Shown here: one piece after another, positions 14,252-22,429 of the stretch
Layout: each line of letters begins with the position of its first letter
Numbering within the stretch: position 1 is the first letter of the stretch
Virus record (IMG/VR): IMGVR_UViG_3300033153_005857
Coordinates: 1 to 48,400 of that record
Reading direction: 5' to 3' (one strand)
DNA length: 48,400 nt
Source: a virus
Position numbers and translations under genes: made by a program
Notes under the pieces: model-generated
Told to the model about the DNA's origin: nothing
Database searches by the model: none
The model's input: only the letters and a program-made list of their open reading frames with translations

Positions 14252-15492
14252 TATAACCCACTCCGAACCGCTGATTTTGTAACTGTAAACGCACCAGATG
14301 TCCTTGTATATGCTTCTCCTGCTGCAAATGCTCCAGCGGTTCCAGTTAAACCTGCTAAACTTGTACCACCCTTAATTATTTCCCTGCGAGCAGTAGCCCG
14401 TTGTTGCATAGATAATTGTTTCTCGGTTTCGGCAGTTTGTTCTTTTTTTGCAGTGGTTATATCTTGTTCCAAGCGTAATGTATTTCTAAGTCCGTATTCC
14501 CTGGCCTTTTCAAGTTTATCAATCTTCTCATAGAATCCAAAAACTTCCATTAATTTAAGTTTGCGTTCAAACTCTTCATCAGCCATCCCTACTATTTGAT
14601 CTGATTGTAACCGAAGCAAAGATACAAGTTCATCTTCTGTGTCAACTCCAGATTTACGGAGCTTGTTCATTGTGATCATGTTTGCAGTATGTTCACCTAG
14701 TTGAGCAGGGAGATCCCAGGGCAGTGTTAGAAACCGTCCGAATGTGGTCCCTAGTTCTTGGCCTGCAATTCCCATACTGTTCAATGCAGATATGAACTCA
14801 GTTGTGGCCGGTATTAATTCAGCGCCCATGGCTTCAGCGAAGTTTGACATTTCGTTTTTAAGTGTCTGCGTCTGTCCTTCTAGTGAATCTGTGCGCTCTG
14901 ATGCGTCGGCGAAATTATCTGCAACGTGCTTTTGTAGTCCTGCAAACTTTTCTGTTTTGTCAAGGGATTCATCTAAAACAATACCATATCGGGATAATTC
15001 ACCAGTTTGACCGTTATAGGCTTTTCCTACTAATAGCGCCATTGAGTTCAAGTCACGATTAAGTGAATATGACATTGACGTGACTGTATTCATATTTTCC
15101 ATGGCTTCGGTATATGACATGCCAGCGGCAATCATGGCATTGAAAGCAACTTGCAAGTCAGTATCGTTGTATGCTGTGAGTCGTTCAAGATCTTTCATAT
15201 ACATGTTGAGCTCGTCACTTACCGAACTCCACATCAAGCCCTGTGACTTTAATAGCGCTTCTGTCTGCCTACTCACAGCCTCTTCAGCAGCCGCCATCTT
15301 CACAGACATAGCCACTAACCCAGCTGCAGCACTGACAAATGCGGCACCTATCATGGGGCCATACTGTTGCATCTTAGACGCAAATGTACCCATAGATTTA
15401 TCTGAGTTCCTGATTGCGCCTTGGAAGTCTTTGTCATCGCCTTTGATATGGATTAATATATCTTTTGCAGACCTACCTATCATTTGCCTCAA
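14251..15492 (-). CDS. Tape measure protein
   Basis: A 413-residue helical protein with the tape-measure signature: an N-terminal amphipathic start (DFQGAIRNSDKSMGTFASKM), a hydrophobic Ala/Gly-rich segment near residues 50-70, and a TMP core (MIAAGMSYTEAMENMNTVTSMS...ALLVGKAYNGQTGELSRYGIVLDES). It sets tail length; at about 0.15 nm per residue this would predict a short tail near 60 nm (family rule, not a measurement). It is preceded by the chaperone pair and followed by the distal tail gene, the canonical order. Confidence 0.85.
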   Translation of the reverse strand: MRQMIGRSAKDILIHIKGDDKDFQGAIRNSDKSMGTFASKMQQYGPMIGAAFVSAAAGLVAMSVKMAAAEEAVSRQTEALLKSQGLMWSSVSDELNMYMKDLERLTAYNDTDLQVAFNAMIAAGMSYTEAMENMNTVTSMSYSLNRDLNSMALLVGKAYNGQTGELSRYGIVLDESLDKTEKFAGLQKHVADNFADASERTDSLEGQTQTLKNEMSNFAEAMGAELIPATTEFISALNSMGIAGQELGTTFGRFLTLPWDLPAQLGEHTANMITMNKLRKSGVDTEDELVSLLRLQSDQIVGMADEEFERKLKLMEVFGFYEKIDKLEKAREYGLRNTLRLEQDITTAKKEQTAETEKQLSMQQRATARREIIKGGTSLAGLTGTAGAFAAGEAYTRTSGAFTVTKSAVRSGL

Positions 15493-15601
15493 TCATCCTT
15501 TCCATTTTACCATGCCATGATGCTTCAATAAATTCACGATCAGTATCGTCGAGTTCTCCAAGTTCGGTTGGAGTCTTTCCACAACTATTCAACATCTCCA
15601 T
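15473..15601 (-). CDS. Second tail-assembly chaperone reading frame (possible recoding product)
   Basis: A 42-codon frame beginning at ATG 15601 inside the end of the 173-residue chaperone gene and running 20 bases into the tape measure gene. The product (KTPTELGELDDTDREFIEASWHGKMERMIE) has the look of the downstream 'T' part of gpG/gpGT-like chaperones, which bind the tape measure. The frame is offset +1 (equivalently -2) and stays open about 13 codons before the ATG, so either programmed frameshifting or stop-start reinitiation could express it. No classical -1 slippery heptamer is in the right register. Confidence 0.6.
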   Translation of the reverse strand: MEMLNSCGKTPTELGELDDTDREFIEASWHGKMERMIEANDR

Positions 15602-16106
15602 GAAGTTCTGCCCGTAACCGCTCTTTGCGAAATTTCTCTATCGCAACCCTGCGCCTGGCAGGTTCGGTGAAATATGCGATTAGTATTTCCTGTATGGTTG
15701 CAGGGTCAATATTATCAGACATCCAGAACGGTGTATCGAGTTGTGGATCTGCTGTGATCTGTGCCATGAATGCTGCGGTAACCAGATCTCCTTCCGGAGT
15801 ATCAAGGAATTCTATTGCATCTTTGTCACCTGCGCCTGCTGCCCTGAACTGTGATAAGAACTCTGTATGTGTCTTTGTCTCTGCCTTGTTAAGTCTACAC
15901 CTAATATCAATATTCTTCACACCCCCGTCTGATGTAATAGGCACCTTTATAGTTTCAGTGGTACGTGCCATCAAGAACGCCTTTGTAGTCATGGCATCAA
16001 CGAACTCCTGGCGCTGTGCTGCCTTCTTATCTACTGATATCTCTTCTTCGGTGGCCTCACCTTTCCGCAGAGCTTCGAACTCTTCAGCAGTCATATCGTT
16101 ACTCAT
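15585..16106 (-). CDS. Tail assembly chaperone (gpG-like)
   Basis: A 173-residue acidic/helical protein between tail tube and tape measure genes, the invariable position of tail assembly chaperones. It has an RCRLNKAETKTHTEFLSQF core, 'DTPEGDLVTAAFMAQITAD' and a basic C-terminus (FRKERLRAELHGDVE). It coats the tape measure protein during tail assembly in related siphoviruses. Start ATG overlaps the tube stop by four bases. The short downstream frame at 15473-15601 is its likely extension partner. Confidence 0.7.
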   Translation of the reverse strand: MSNDMTAEEFEALRKGEATEEEISVDKKAAQRQEFVDAMTTKAFLMARTTETIKVPITSDGGVKNIDIRCRLNKAETKTHTEFLSQFRAAGAGDKDAIEFLDTPEGDLVTAAFMAQITADPQLDTPFWMSDNIDPATIQEILIAYFTEPARRRVAIEKFRKERLRAELHGDVE

Positions 16107-17107
16107 GGATACGATACCACCTTGTTTGTAAGATATGCTTCCACTTCATAAGCATCTGAAGTATCATACTGCGCAGAGAAGTCTATAACTTGCCTGATTC
16201 TATCCTCGATTGTGACTGTGCTTGTTCTATAAAGAACCTCTGGAATATCTATTTCAAGAGTATATTCGTATGTATCGGCTATTATTTCATTTGTATCCCA
16301 CTTGAAATTCAAGGGAATTGTAGAAAATACACCGTCTACATCTGGCGTAGTCTCTGAAGTAGATCCCCAGAACGACTGATAATCTCCATCATCATCGAAC
16401 CACATCTCTATAGTTCCAGAAACCCCTCGTTTGCCAGGAACTGCAGCCTCATAGAACCTTGAGCCGTGTACTTTACCCCTTGCAAGATCGTAATTATTCT
16501 CAAATAATATTGAGCTTCTATGAACCTGTGCGGAGTTTGTTGGGCCTGTAACAGCCAGATCCATGTTGTGGAATGGTGCCACCGTATCATATGCATCTGC
16601 TGTGGTGATATCATCTGCGTTGATAGTTTCAGTGCGACCGAATATACCAATGGTGGATCTAAGTACATCATCTACACCCTGCTCAAGTAATAGGGTATTC
16701 ACAAGGCCGTATGGGATTACAACCTGTTGATTACCACCACGCTTATACCACATACTGAACGTTTTCAGGTCGTCTGCTGGTGTGTAGGTGTGTAGGTAGG
16801 CTGCTGAGCCTCCTTGCTGTGCACTTGATTCTGCACCTATTGCCAGACCCAGCCAGTACCCAATATGGCCATTGGGTGTGACAATCTGAGGTGGACTACC
16901 AGTCATATGATAGTCAGACAATACATGACCAACCATATGCCGTTTCTGTACATTTCCTAGCTCTATTACGTTCTGTACGGGGTTAATTGCCGGGTCGCCG
17001 GTGAAGTAATCCCTAAGCCCTGTAGTAATTGCCGGAGAAGTTCCTTTCGTGATCTCTTCAGCGATAACCATTTCTGCCAGAAATCCGGCACTTAATGCTG
17101 TTGTCAT
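16103..17107 (-). CDS. Major tail tube protein
   Basis: A 334-residue beta-rich protein located just before the chaperone genes. Motifs such as GLRDYFTGDPAINPVQNVIELGNVQKR and GVSGTIEMWFDDDGDYQSFWGS fit phage tail-tube proteins, which stack as hexamer rings. It is longer than minimal tube proteins (about 150-200 residues), so it probably carries extra surface domains. Start overlaps the preceding gene by four bases. Confidence 0.75.
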   Translation of the reverse strand: MTTALSAGFLAEMVIAEEITKGTSPAITTGLRDYFTGDPAINPVQNVIELGNVQKRHMVGHVLSDYHMTGSPPQIVTPNGHIGYWLGLAIGAESSAQQGGSAAYLHTYTPADDLKTFSMWYKRGGNQQVVIPYGLVNTLLLEQGVDDVLRSTIGIFGRTETINADDITTADAYDTVAPFHNMDLAVTGPTNSAQVHRSSILFENNYDLARGKVHGSRFYEAAVPGKRGVSGTIEMWFDDDGDYQSFWGSTSETTPDVDGVFSTIPLNFKWDTNEIIADTYEYTLEIDIPEVLYRTSTVTIEDRIRQVIDFSAQYDTSDAYEVEAYLTNKVVSYP

Positions 17108-17400
17108 GTCTTTTTCCTCGTAGTTAGACTCGTTGCCACATCATTAGATTGTGTGGTTGCGTCACAATAAGTTACTAAAGGATACTGTTCTTGATAAGGA
17201 TTGAATGGATAGTATGGATTACACGGATACCATTTTATATGTGTTTCGTCGGTTTTGGTTATTCCAGATCCATTGCAAACAGGGCAAAGTTTTAAATCTC
17301 CTCTACTGTTTTCAATCCAACCTTTGCCACAACACCCATGACATTTTTTCGTTTCAGTTGACATGGTGGTATTTGTACCACCTGTTGTATTTGGTCCCAT
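17104..17400 (-). CDS. DnaJ-type zinc-finger protein within the tail operon
   Basis: The 98-residue protein contains one CxxCxGxG-type pair: KKCHGCCGKGW near residue 20 and KLCPVCNGSGI near residue 38, the zinc-finger pattern of DnaJ, followed by a Pro/Tyr/Asn-rich tail (WYPCNPYYPFNPYQEQYP). It has no J domain. It overlaps the tail tube gene by four bases, so it is probably co-expressed at stoichiometric timing with tail proteins; a tube-folding helper or a minor structural protein is conceivable. Confidence 0.6.
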   Translation of the reverse strand: MGPNTTGGTNTTMSTETKKCHGCCGKGWIENSRGDLKLCPVCNGSGITKTDETHIKWYPCNPYYPFNPYQEQYPLVTYCDATTQSNDVATSLTTRKKT

Positions 17401-17418
17401 ATTATTTTTCTCCTTGGA

Positions 17419-17871
17419 TTACCTCGTTTCAAATATTTGTATGATCATAGTTATTACCGCACCATATACAAAAGTCTTTGTAGGGCTCTCGAATGTAACG
17501 TAATTTGTAACAGGACAATTGATATCTTGGATCTCCCCGTCCAGCCTTTTACCAGATTCATGCTCACCTTGAAGCACATCATAGATTGAATTGGTGAACT
17601 TTTGCAGGTTCTTAATAGTTGTTCTGTCATCTGTCCCAGCGAATATGCATGTTACTTCATATTCTAGGTCCCATCCGATCTTACCTGGCTGTTGAACCTG
17701 ATACTCGTTCTGAACATTCCCAGTAAGCATAAAATGCACCATCGGATACACGGGCGCAGACTTACCCACACCGCCAAACCAGAAGTCCCGAACACCCAAA
17801 TTTCCATCTCGGATTAATGCGGTAAGTTTCTGTTCAACTGTAAGCATCTTATCTTGAAGATCGCCGGTCAT
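17419..17871 (-). CDS. Tail terminator/completion protein
   Basis: A 150-residue alpha/beta protein immediately after an HK97 gp10-like gene and before the tail tube gene. The order connector, gp10-like, terminator, tube is canonical, and the sequence (TALIRDGNLG...HFMLTGNVQNEYQ...WDLEYEVTCIFAG) has the strand-helix layout of gpU/gp17-type terminators. These cap the tail tube and join it to the neck. Four-base overlap with the gene before it. Confidence 0.6.
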   Translation of the reverse strand: MTGDLQDKMLTVEQKLTALIRDGNLGVRDFWFGGVGKSAPVYPMVHFMLTGNVQNEYQVQQPGKIGWDLEYEVTCIFAGTDDRTTIKNLQKFTNSIYDVLQGEHESGKRLDGEIQDINCPVTNYVTFESPTKTFVYGAVITMIIQIFETR

Positions 17872-18206
17872 TTAATCGCCTCGTTGATAAGCTTCTTTGC
17901 CTCAGGAACAGCAATACGCTCCAAGTGATTAACAGTCTGCTCAATGAAATGCGGCTTCCGACTTCGTACATTAGCAATCCTAGCATAATTCACTGATGTT
18001 GCTATACCCCATGGGTTCCTAGTCGGATATGCATGTATTGACCGACGCAAGGTCCCAGTCCTAACCGGTGAATAAAACTTCATCGTACCTTCTCCGATGA
18101 ATGCCAGCCTAAACTGTAGCTTTCTTACAGATTCATGGACCCGGTTACTTGTCCATTTCAGGTAATTTACTGCACCAGATATATCCACGCTAATGTTTTC
18201 AGTCAT
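17868..18206 (-). CDS. HK97 gp10-like head-tail joining protein
   Basis: The 112-residue protein has the gp10 family hallmark: N-terminal helix with basic residues, then SPVRTGTLRRSIHAYPT followed by VNYARIANVRSRKPHFIEQ, i.e. 'PxxTGxLRxS' and 'Y...+E.G' positions. Family members are neck or tail-completion proteins. Start and stop overlap both neighbours by four bases. Confidence 0.8.
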   Translation of the reverse strand: MTENISVDISGAVNYLKWTSNRVHESVRKLQFRLAFIGEGTMKFYSPVRTGTLRRSIHAYPTRNPWGIATSVNYARIANVRSRKPHFIEQTVNHLERIAVPEAKKLINEAIK

Positions 18207-18790
18207 GTTTCGTAGTCCTGTACATCCTGTTGATCTAATTGGAAGGCCGCCACGCTGGTTGCATCGTCACGATCTACGCCACTATCATCATATGTACCCA
18301 TGCCTGTCTTGTTGATATAGTTCTGCATTAGCTGGAATACACGGTCTTCCATAGTCTGCGCAGTGGTGATTTCATCAGGTCCACCAACAGCAAGCGCATA
18401 TTGTCTTAAGTACATAGATGCCGCTAATTCAGAGCTCCAATCCTGCAAATATCCCGACGATGGAGCTGATACATGCACAACGAAATTATCTATTATCCGG
18501 TCGGCCTTTGCAATGATAACCTCTAGTTCTGCATCGGTTGCGCCCCGGTGTACCTGGGCAGTATAGTATTCCCCGGCTGCAGCGGTGCCCAATGTGATCT
18601 TAGTTGATCGTACAAATGTGTAGTCTGTGGTGATTGCCAGTGTAGTGGAGTTTTTCAGGATTGTGGGTACGGCCACGGCGGGGTAATTAAGAGTTAAGTT
18701 TGTACCGCTGGCCACTTCTCCGATATCATCATCTGCGGTAAGAAGTGACGGTAATATTGCCCGGACCTGAGCTGCTGTAGAATATGCCAT
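18203..18790 (-). CDS. Head-tail connector (gp6-like)
   Basis: A 195-residue protein starting MAYSTAAQVRAILPSLLTADDDIG, the typical 'Y.T...VR...P' start of gp6/gp15 head-tail connectors, with an inserted beta-domain (residues about 30-85) and a helical C-terminal part (ADRIIDNFVV...SELAASMYLRQYAL). It is followed by gp10-like and terminator genes, in agreement with the neck module. Confidence 0.7.
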   Translation of the reverse strand: MAYSTAAQVRAILPSLLTADDDIGEVASGTNLTLNYPAVAVPTILKNSTTLAITTDYTFVRSTKITLGTAAAGEYYTAQVHRGATDAELEVIIAKADRIIDNFVVHVSAPSSGYLQDWSSELAASMYLRQYALAVGGPDEITTAQTMEDRVFQLMQNYINKTGMGTYDDSGVDRDDATSVAAFQLDQQDVQDYET

Positions 18791-18802
18791 ATTATACCTC
18801 GA

Positions 18803-19012
18803 TTATATTTTTAAGAATGACCATATTTTATTCGCAAATATCCCAACCATTGCGACAAGTGGTAGAAACCATGTTTCGACCCGTCGAACTCTGCCATCCA
18901 ATTTATCAAATTTCTTTTTTTGTTCCTCATTGTTTTTCACTAGGTGTTTGACGTCGTTGTGAGTCTCGATGATTTTTTCCAGTGTGTCGTTGTCAATTTC
19001 TACCACAAACAT
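18803..19012 (-). CDS. XhlA/holin-like coiled-coil membrane protein, 69 aa
   Basis: The protein has a heptad-rich segment (about 5-45, including NNEEQKKKFDKLDGRVRRVE) followed by one transmembrane helix (about 48-66), a layout shared with XhlA/haemolysin-like accessory holins and with small phage spanins. It lies behind a strong AT-rich promoter region. A lysis role is an inference; in archaea with an S-layer the mechanism would be different. Confidence 0.5.
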   Translation of the reverse strand: MFVVEIDNDTLEKIIETHNDVKHLVKNNEEQKKKFDKLDGRVRRVETWFLPLVAMVGIFANKIWSFLKI

Positions 19013-19020
19013 ACCTCGAT

Positions 19021-19058
19021 ATATATTCTTTAATATATATATATATACGTTAATATAT
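19021..19058 (-). promoter_or_regulatory. AT-rich promoter region
   Basis: A run of alternating TA (19031-19049) with TAATATATAAA nearby lies 10-40 nt upstream of the start at 19012. It would give a very short leader for the XhlA-like gene and the connector-tail genes behind it, splitting the virion block into at least two transcripts. The repetitive A/T content prevents picking one TATA box. Confidence 0.5.
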
Positions 19059-19062
19059 AAAT

Positions 19063-19359
19063 CTAAATGGACGCCTCCGCTTTGAATGTACTTGGCTCTA
19101 TAGTTACCCGGCTTGCAGATCCTGTGGCTTCTACTTTCATCTTGTATGTTCCGGGAATCCCGGTTGTTTCAGATGGTATTGCATATACGTAAGAATATAC
19201 CCCTTCTGAGTCTCTTGTCATTGCTTGGTCTGTGATTGCCATTGTTCCATCTGGTTTTTTGATGGATATTGTTACCGTTGTCGGGTCTGCAAGTGCCCCG
19301 GTTTCAATTGATCGTATCGTTGCAATGAATTCAGGGTGTTCACCTAATTGATGGGTCAT
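19063..19359 (-). CDS. Ig-like small structural protein, 98 aa
   Basis: The sequence shows a beta-sandwich pattern (TVTISIKKPDGTMAITDQAMTRDSEGVYSYVY...GTYKMKVEATG) similar to phage Ig-like or BppU-type N-terminal domains that attach to baseplates or capsids. It follows two fibre-like genes. Probably a virion surface protein; identity not established. Confidence 0.55.
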   Translation of the reverse strand: MTHQLGEHPEFIATIRSIETGALADPTTVTISIKKPDGTMAITDQAMTRDSEGVYSYVYAIPSETTGIPGTYKMKVEATGSASRVTIEPSTFKAEASI

Positions 19360-19581
19360 TTATCCTCCTGATTGGGTAATTATTATACTGTATTCGTTTG
19401 ATTCTGACATTACAATACTATACTCTAATGATTCTGACATTATAATACTATACTCCAATGATTCAGTAATTACTATCGAAAGTGGGAATGGTGTTACTAT
19501 ACCTATACCATGATATTCATGTATACCAGATAGTCCAATTATCTGAGTCTGGTCATAGTAGTTCGGATATGTCAGTATCAT
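19360..19581 (-). CDS. Repeat-containing small protein, 73 aa
   Basis: Start at ATG 19581, which overlaps the stop of the tail-fibre gene, is preferred over the TTG at 19614. The C-terminal half is a tandem repeat of about ten residues (ESLEYSIIMS, ESLEYSIVMS, ESNEYSIIIT), an alternating beta pattern that could form a small beta-solenoid or zipper. No family recognised; a fibre accessory is likely from context. Confidence 0.55.
   Translation of the reverse strand: MILTYPNYYDQTQIIGLSGIHEYHGIGIVTPFPLSIVITESLEYSIIMSESLEYSIVMSESNEYSIIITQSGG
19391..19480. repeat. 30-bp tandem repeat encoding ESxEYSIxMS
   Basis: Three units of 30 bp are visible on the plus strand, each holding TTCTGACATTAYAATACTAT or a decayed version. 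The period equals ten codons, so the repeat is in frame with the small protein at 19360-19581. Unit number could vary by slippage. Confidence 0.75.
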
Positions 19582-20978
19582 GTTGTATGTATCACCACTA
19601 CCCTCTGATCGCAATCTGTTTCAGTGAATTTCAACGCAATTACATCTGCATTCATTTCAGTTTGTGTAAGGTTTACTTTATACAGTCCGTTTGCAATTTC
19701 TGTGATTGCATTTGTCAGTGATGCAAAAGTAGCACCATCTTTTGATATTGTTCCTGTTAGTGTCTTACCAGTTGCAGCAGTGACATGATCTGAAGATAAA
19801 ACCATGTACGCTTGGAAATTAGATAATGCGACATTCTTTGCGATGCCTGATGGCAGGTTATCAGTCTTCGCTTTGATTGCGGTGGAGTCGGTCTGGACAG
19901 CATCAACTTTACCATCCGTAGTGCTATGAAGTCCTGCAGCCGTACCCGCTACATCTGGAACTACCTTATTGGGTGCATATAATGCCTGTGCTGTGGCCAG
20001 AGTCACTCCGTCTGTACCTGTGATTGTATCAAGGTCTGTTTGTGCGGTTGCAAGCGCAGATGCAAGTGCTACTGCTGCGGTTATCCTTGTTAGGAGTGTA
20101 TCCACATTTGTATCAACTGTGGCAATGGAGTGATCTAAGAACGCCGCTTTTGCATCAGTCCAAGTAACGTCTGTAAGTGCTGTTGCTGCTAAGGCTACCG
20201 CACCAGCCGATAAATTGTCTAAGTATCCAGCCCGGGGCGCCGTGATTCTTGTCAGTAATGTATCCAGGTTTGTGTCTACGGTTGCTATTGAGTGGTCTAT
20301 GAATGCTGCCTTAGCATCAGTCCAGGTAGCATCTGTCAAAGCTGTTGCTGCCAAAGCTGCGTTATCTGTTCCCACCATGTCAGTATTTGAGGTTGTGGTA
20401 TCAACCAGCACAACCCCCTGTACCTTGTTTGTTGCCGAATCATATCCTGAATCTGCGAAGTCTTTTAAGTCAATTCGAGATTGAGCATCCCCCCCAATCC
20501 TCAAAAGGTCTACCTCAGGGACACCAGCCACGGTGGGCGCGCCAATTGCTGAGCCATGCCAGTGTGTGACATCAACCTCTGGCACACCGGCGACTGTTGG
20601 GGTGGCTGCTGCGGTTCCAAGCCATTGTGTGACATCTGCAGTTAGAACATCCGTACCTAAGACCAGTGTATCATAGACATTCGCAGGAACTATTGTAAAT
20701 TCTCTCCATACTGCCAAAGCCCCGGATTCATGAATAGCAACTCGAAGTTTACCTAATGTGCCGGTATCTGTGGTATCAAGTGGAACTGAGAAATTACCCA
20801 CTTCCATATGTGTGGCACCTGCCACATTATTGGTCTGTGCAAATGCGCCGCCGTTTTTGGATAGCCGGATATCTGCCTGTGCGATTGTCAGGGCAGTCTC
20901 AGGGGAATTGCCGTCGGTGCTATCCAGCATCGGCCCCATTACGATTGTTACTGCTGTTGAAACTTTTAGTATGTCCAT
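19578..20978 (-). CDS. Tail-fibre-like repeat protein, 466 aa
   Basis: Ala/Thr/Asp-rich protein with two repeat types: WxGxAxxxPTVAGVPEVD (twice, about residues 118-155) and a module of about 39 residues, ALTDATWTDAKAAF(I/L)DHSIATVDTN(L/V)DTLLTRITA (twice, about 210-305). The N-terminal 100 residues resemble Ig-like domains found in tail appendages (DIRLSKNGGAFAQTNN), and the same kind of domain recurs at the C-terminus (GTISKDGATFASLTNAITEI). Such repeats are typical of trimeric fibres and occur with receptor-binding proteins. It follows the DUF2341 protein. Confidence 0.65.
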   Translation of the reverse strand: MDILKVSTAVTIVMGPMLDSTDGNSPETALTIAQADIRLSKNGGAFAQTNNVAGATHMEVGNFSVPLDTTDTGTLGKLRVAIHESGALAVWREFTIVPANVYDTLVLGTDVLTADVTQWLGTAAATPTVAGVPEVDVTHWHGSAIGAPTVAGVPEVDLLRIGGDAQSRIDLKDFADSGYDSATNKVQGVVLVDTTTSNTDMVGTDNAALAATALTDATWTDAKAAFIDHSIATVDTNLDTLLTRITAPRAGYLDNLSAGAVALAATALTDVTWTDAKAAFLDHSIATVDTNVDTLLTRITAAVALASALATAQTDLDTITGTDGVTLATAQALYAPNKVVPDVAGTAAGLHSTTDGKVDAVQTDSTAIKAKTDNLPSGIAKNVALSNFQAYMVLSSDHVTAATGKTLTGTISKDGATFASLTNAITEIANGLYKVNLTQTEMNADVIALKFTETDCDQRVVVIHTT

Positions 20979-20979
20979 G

Positions 20980-21996
20980 TTAAGCCCTCATCATTTGGTT
21001 GTAGTGATGCATTAGAACAGGGATTGTTACGCCAGTTGGTGGTGTCTCTTCGCTTCCTGCGCTGCTGAATGCTGGTTCTGTGGCAAGATATTTTCTAGAG
21101 ATGTGATCGTCTATATATCCGGACATTGCCGCTGTACCAGTAGCATGTAATGTCGAAAGTAAATAATAATAATCCATATTACCTGCAGTAACATTTGTTA
21201 CATCTAATGATGTTGAACCTAAAAGAGATGTCCGTTCTGAATCGCTATACGCATAATAATATGCTGTATCTCCTACACGAGTACTACGCATATAAACAGT
21301 AGTATAGGTTCCCCCAAGATCATCAAAATCATTAGTTGCTGAACCACCATCTACTTCCCAGAGATAAATTTGATTATTTGTTGTTTTATAATAATCAAAA
21401 CCTATACTATCACCTGCATGGGAATATAAATCATCAATATCCTCTGATATACCCATACTAAAAATATGTGCTGATATATCTTGTTGTGCTGTAACTAATT
21501 TCCATTCTGCAACCCAATCAACTTCAATTGGTGTGATTGCTTTATAGACATATGCAGATTCAGCCCGAGTTAATCCTGTAAACTCTAATCGGTCATTTAA
21601 AAAATTAATGCGTGAATTTGGATCGACTTCAGTCCATCCAGAAGAACTTCCATCAAAAAATGCTAAGAATGTATCTGTTCCATTACTGTCTGTAGTTGCC
21701 CCACTTTTTCCATAATAAACATAAATGGTTTGATTGGACCCCAAGTCGTCTGCAACTTCTAACCACATCTTTAATGGGTCTAATGCTATATTCTCAATCC
21801 AAAAATCCAGTAATGTAGTTCCATCATTATCAGTTACAGCAATATCCTGGGGGAAGTTTGTGCAGTGGCCCTCCAAGTGAAAGTCACCGCCTGCGGAATC
21901 ACCTATATCAAACTCAACTTGAAAGTTTGTTCCAGCGCCAGACTGTCCAGTAATCGAAATTTCCTTTCTATACGACCAACCGGATAACCAAGCCAT
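20980..21996 (-). CDS. DUF2341 receptor-binding-like protein
   Basis: The N-terminal 100 residues match the DUF2341 pattern frequently seen in archaeal surface proteins: SYRKEISITGQSGAGTNFQVEFDI ... TLLDFWIEN ... IYVYYGKSGAT. Residues about 110-310 form a second beta-rich region, probably a concanavalin-like lectin fold (FDGSSSGWTEVD...MSGYIDDHISRKY). Likely a virion appendage that binds host glycans. Its lower GC content compared with capsid genes suggests modular exchange. Confidence 0.65.
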   Translation of the reverse strand: MAWLSGWSYRKEISITGQSGAGTNFQVEFDIGDSAGGDFHLEGHCTNFPQDIAVTDNDGTTLLDFWIENIALDPLKMWLEVADDLGSNQTIYVYYGKSGATTDSNGTDTFLAFFDGSSSGWTEVDPNSRINFLNDRLEFTGLTRAESAYVYKAITPIEVDWVAEWKLVTAQQDISAHIFSMGISEDIDDLYSHAGDSIGFDYYKTTNNQIYLWEVDGGSATNDFDDLGGTYTTVYMRSTRVGDTAYYYAYSDSERTSLLGSTSLDVTNVTAGNMDYYYLLSTLHATGTAAMSGYIDDHISRKYLATEPAFSSAGSEETPPTGVTIPVLMHHYNQMMRA

Positions 21997-22006
21997 TATT
22001 ACTACC

Positions 22007-22426
22007 TCACAATACTTCTATAGTGAATATGCCACCCTCATCCTCAGACACAATTGCGTTCTTATCGCTGTTGTCTGGCATAACGGCTGCAACCATAGCT
22101 TTTTGTGTGAGTTCTGATATCTCCATGATGTAGCCGAACTTTATCGTGCCGTCTGTGATTTTTGACGCTATGAATGCATTTGTACGATCTGCAAAGGTTG
22201 GACCTGGAATAGGTGTATCAGGGTTTGGTTCTGAAACTCCCCAGTATGCAAAGTCATCCTCCGTATAGAATGTAAGGTTTAGTTTTTTGACTACATCACC
22301 TATCTTCTCAAATACTCCAATTCCCCACACGGTTATCCCTGCTTCAGTGTTGCCTTCATGGAGTCCGGCTTCATCTACTGCATGGAATTTCGTTCCAAGT
22401 TCTGCTATTAATTCGTCTTTATTCAT
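22007..22426 (-). CDS. Hypothetical virion-region protein, 139 aa
   Basis: A 139-residue alpha/beta protein (MNKDELIAELGTKFHAVDE...GITVWGIGVFEKIGDVV) with a Pro-rich linker (SEPNPDTPIPGP) in the middle. Located between a holin-like gene and the DUF2341 protein. The N-terminal half resembles small phage proteins placed beside tail fibres, but no family is certain. Confidence 0.5.
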   Translation of the reverse strand: MNKDELIAELGTKFHAVDEAGLHEGNTEAGITVWGIGVFEKIGDVVKKLNLTFYTEDDFAYWGVSEPNPDTPIPGPTFADRTNAFIASKITDGTIKFGYIMEISELTQKAMVAAVMPDNSDKNAIVSEDEGGIFTIEVL

Positions 22427-22429
22427 GAT

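Noticed and set aside
19391-19480. CRISPR-like array
   Set aside because: The 30-bp units are contiguous without spacers and encode a peptide repeat in frame.
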